A stretch of 7,185 nt of DNA from an uncultured Ruminococcus sp. (GTDB lineage: Bacteria > Bacillota > Clostridia > Oscillospirales > Acutalibacteraceae): positions 1-7,185 of the forward strand of contig CALBHM010000013.1 of the NCBI GenBank assembly GCA_937892835.1, given 5' to 3'. The notes below the pieces were generated by a model. The model was given only the letters and a program-made list of their open reading frames with translations, was not told the origin of the DNA and did no database searches. Positions 6,324 to 7,185 of the stretch are shown here, one piece after another. Positions within the stretch are counted from its first letter, which is position 1; each line of letters starts with the position of its first letter. The position numbers and the translations under genes were made by a program.

Positions 6324-7069
6324 GAAACCTTGTGCTTCGCCTGATGTATGACGGCACGGATTTTCACGGCTGGCAGGTTCAGCCGAACGGAATAACCGTT
6401 CAGGAGTGCTTGCAGGACGCTGTTGAAAAGATTCTCGGTGTGCGTGAGAACATAACCGGTTGCAGCCGCACGGACGCAGGGGTCCATGCCAATGATTTTT
6501 GCTGCACGCTGAAAACGGAGAATGATATCGACAGTTATCGCTTGGTCGGCGCACTCAATGCGGTCTTGCCGGATTCGGTTGCAGTCAAATCATGCAGGGA
6601 GGTTTCACTTGATTTCCACCCGAGATATGATTGCAAAAGCAAGAGATATCTTTACAGAATATGGAACTCGCAGGCGAAGAATCCGTTTCTCAAAAAATAT
6701 GCATGGCATTATAAAGCGAAGATAGATGCCGATTTTTTGAATGAGCAGGCAAAGCAATATATCGGAACGCATGATTTTGCAGGCTTTTGCTCCTCCGGCA
6801 GCAGTGTTGAGGACACGGTTCGCACGATTTACTCCTGCGGCGTAACGAGAAACGGCGACGAGGTTGATTTTTACGTTGAGGGCGACGGCTTTCTTTACAA
6901 CATGGTAAGGATAATGGTCGGTTCGTTAATAGAAATTTCAGAAAAAAGAATTGAAAAAGACACACTGACAGCTATAATAGAAAGTAAGGACAGAGAAAAG
7001 GCGGGCAGAACCGCCCCGGCGTGCGGACTTTTTCTTGACAATGTCAGCTATGGGGAGGCAGAAATTTGA
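6320..7069 (+). CDS. truA: tRNA pseudouridine(38-40) synthase TruA
   Basis: TruA converts uridine to pseudouridine at positions 38-40 of the tRNA anticodon stem-loop, in the cytoplasm. The 249-residue product begins with the family's RLMYDGTDFHGWQVQPNGITVQ (7-28). The catalytic motif is GCSRTDAGVHA at 47-57, with nucleophile Asp52. Further conserved parts are FHPRYDCKSKRYLYRI (99-114), FYVEGDGFLYNMVRIMVG (184-201) and TAPACGL (231-237). The length is typical of the family. ATG 6320 overlaps the ecfT stop by four bases (ATGA). Only a weak GGCGG-like site (6305-6309) lies upstream, so start of translation probably relies on ribosomes finishing ecfT. Placement directly after ecfA1-ecfA2-ecfT is a widely conserved Firmicutes order. 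Confidence 0.97.
   Translation: MRNLVLRLMYDGTDFHGWQVQPNGITVQECLQDAVEKILGVRENITGCSRTDAGVHANDFCCTLKTENDIDSYRLVGALNAVLPDSVAVKSCREVSLDFHPRYDCKSKRYLYRIWNSQAKNPFLKKYAWHYKAKIDADFLNEQAKQYIGTHDFAGFCSSGSSVEDTVRTIYSCGVTRNGDEVDFYVEGDGFLYNMVRIMVGSLIEISEKRIEKDTLTAIIESKDREKAGRTAPACGLFLDNVSYGEAEI
7052..7058 (+). promoter_or_regulatory. Ribosome binding site for the 3'-most gene, inside truA
   Basis: GGGGAGG lies in the last codons of truA, 7 nt before TTG 7066. It is the main evidence that the open frame after truA is a gene and that it starts with TTG in a TTGA overlap with the truA stop. Confidence 0.65.
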
Positions 7070-7185
7070 AAAGCTCCGGAAAATCAAAAAAAACAAAATT
7101 CAAATTATCGGAACGTGCAAAAAAGATTTTGACCGGTGTTCTTGTGGTTGCCGTTGTTATCCTCATTGTTATGACGGCGGCGCAC
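7066..7185 (+). CDS. Unidentified membrane-anchored or exported protein, N-terminal fragment (cut by window edge)
   Basis: An open frame starts at TTG 7066, overlaps the truA stop by four bases (TTGA), and runs without a stop to the right edge, giving 40 residues. Residues 1-20 are strongly basic: nine Lys/Arg against one Glu (MKSSGKSKKTKFKLSERAKK). Residues 21-39 form one hydrophobic span (ILTGVLVVAVVILIVMTAA). This is the pattern of a signal-anchor with a cytoplasmic N-terminus, or of a long signal peptide. No domain is visible, so I give no function. A strong Shine-Dalgarno 7 nt upstream and the overlap with truA argue that it is real and the next gene of the operon. The TTG start is unusual, but no other start codon in this frame lies near the ribosome binding site. 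Confidence 0.72.
   Translation, partial: MKSSGKSKKTKFKLSERAKKILTGVLVVAVVILIVMTAAH

Noticed and set aside
5964..6554. Open frame on the - strand (196 codons) opposite ecfT and truA
   Set aside because: It is antisense to two well-supported genes, and its translation has a random composition rich in Arg, Ser, His and Cys.
1..7185. CRISPR, insertion sequence, tRNA/rRNA, riboswitch or defence system
   Set aside because: Nearly every base is accounted for by conserved housekeeping genes. No repeat array, transposase, RNA gene or leader long enough for a riboswitch was seen.

Overview
The window looks like a chromosomal housekeeping locus from a low-to-mid GC Gram-positive bacterium, most plausibly a Clostridia member of the Ruminococcaceae/Oscillospirales type. 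The support is the ecfA1-ecfA2-ecfT-truA gene order typical of Firmicutes, strong GGAGG-type ribosome binding sites before most genes, and GTG and TTG starts alongside ATG. The taxonomic call is inference from gene order and protein style; no rRNA or other marker is present.

Layout: all nine coding regions lie on the + strand. In order they are the 3' part of ruvA (cut by the left edge), ruvB, glmM, a class I SAM-dependent methyltransferase related to the RlmI/COG1092 group, ecfA1, ecfA2, ecfT, truA, and the first 40 codons of an unrecognised membrane-anchored or exported protein cut by the right edge. The five gaps between genes are 12, 15, 15, 18 and 38 nt, 98 nt in total. The other three junctions overlap by 1 to 4 nt. 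No gap can hold an intrinsic terminator plus a promoter, and none was seen, so the simplest reading is one long co-transcribed unit that begins upstream and ends downstream of the window. There is no stretch over 300 bases without a gene.

How the genes fit together: RuvA and RuvB form the Holliday-junction branch migration motor. GlmM makes glucosamine-1-phosphate for UDP-GlcNAc and hence peptidoglycan. EcfA1, EcfA2 and EcfT form the shared energy-coupling module of group II ECF vitamin/metal importers; no substrate-binding S component is encoded here. TruA makes pseudouridine in the tRNA anticodon arm. The methyltransferase probably modifies RNA, but its target is not known from sequence. 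The functions are unrelated in pathway terms, so this is best seen as a growth-linked housekeeping cluster.

I found no mobile element, CRISPR array, RNA gene, riboswitch or clearly novel multi-gene system. The items most worth a second look are the methyltransferase of unproven target, the unidentified protein at the right edge, the small hairpin that places the ecfT Shine-Dalgarno in its loop, the RuvB C-terminal tail, and the Cys-Arg-Cys variant of the second EcfT coupling motif.
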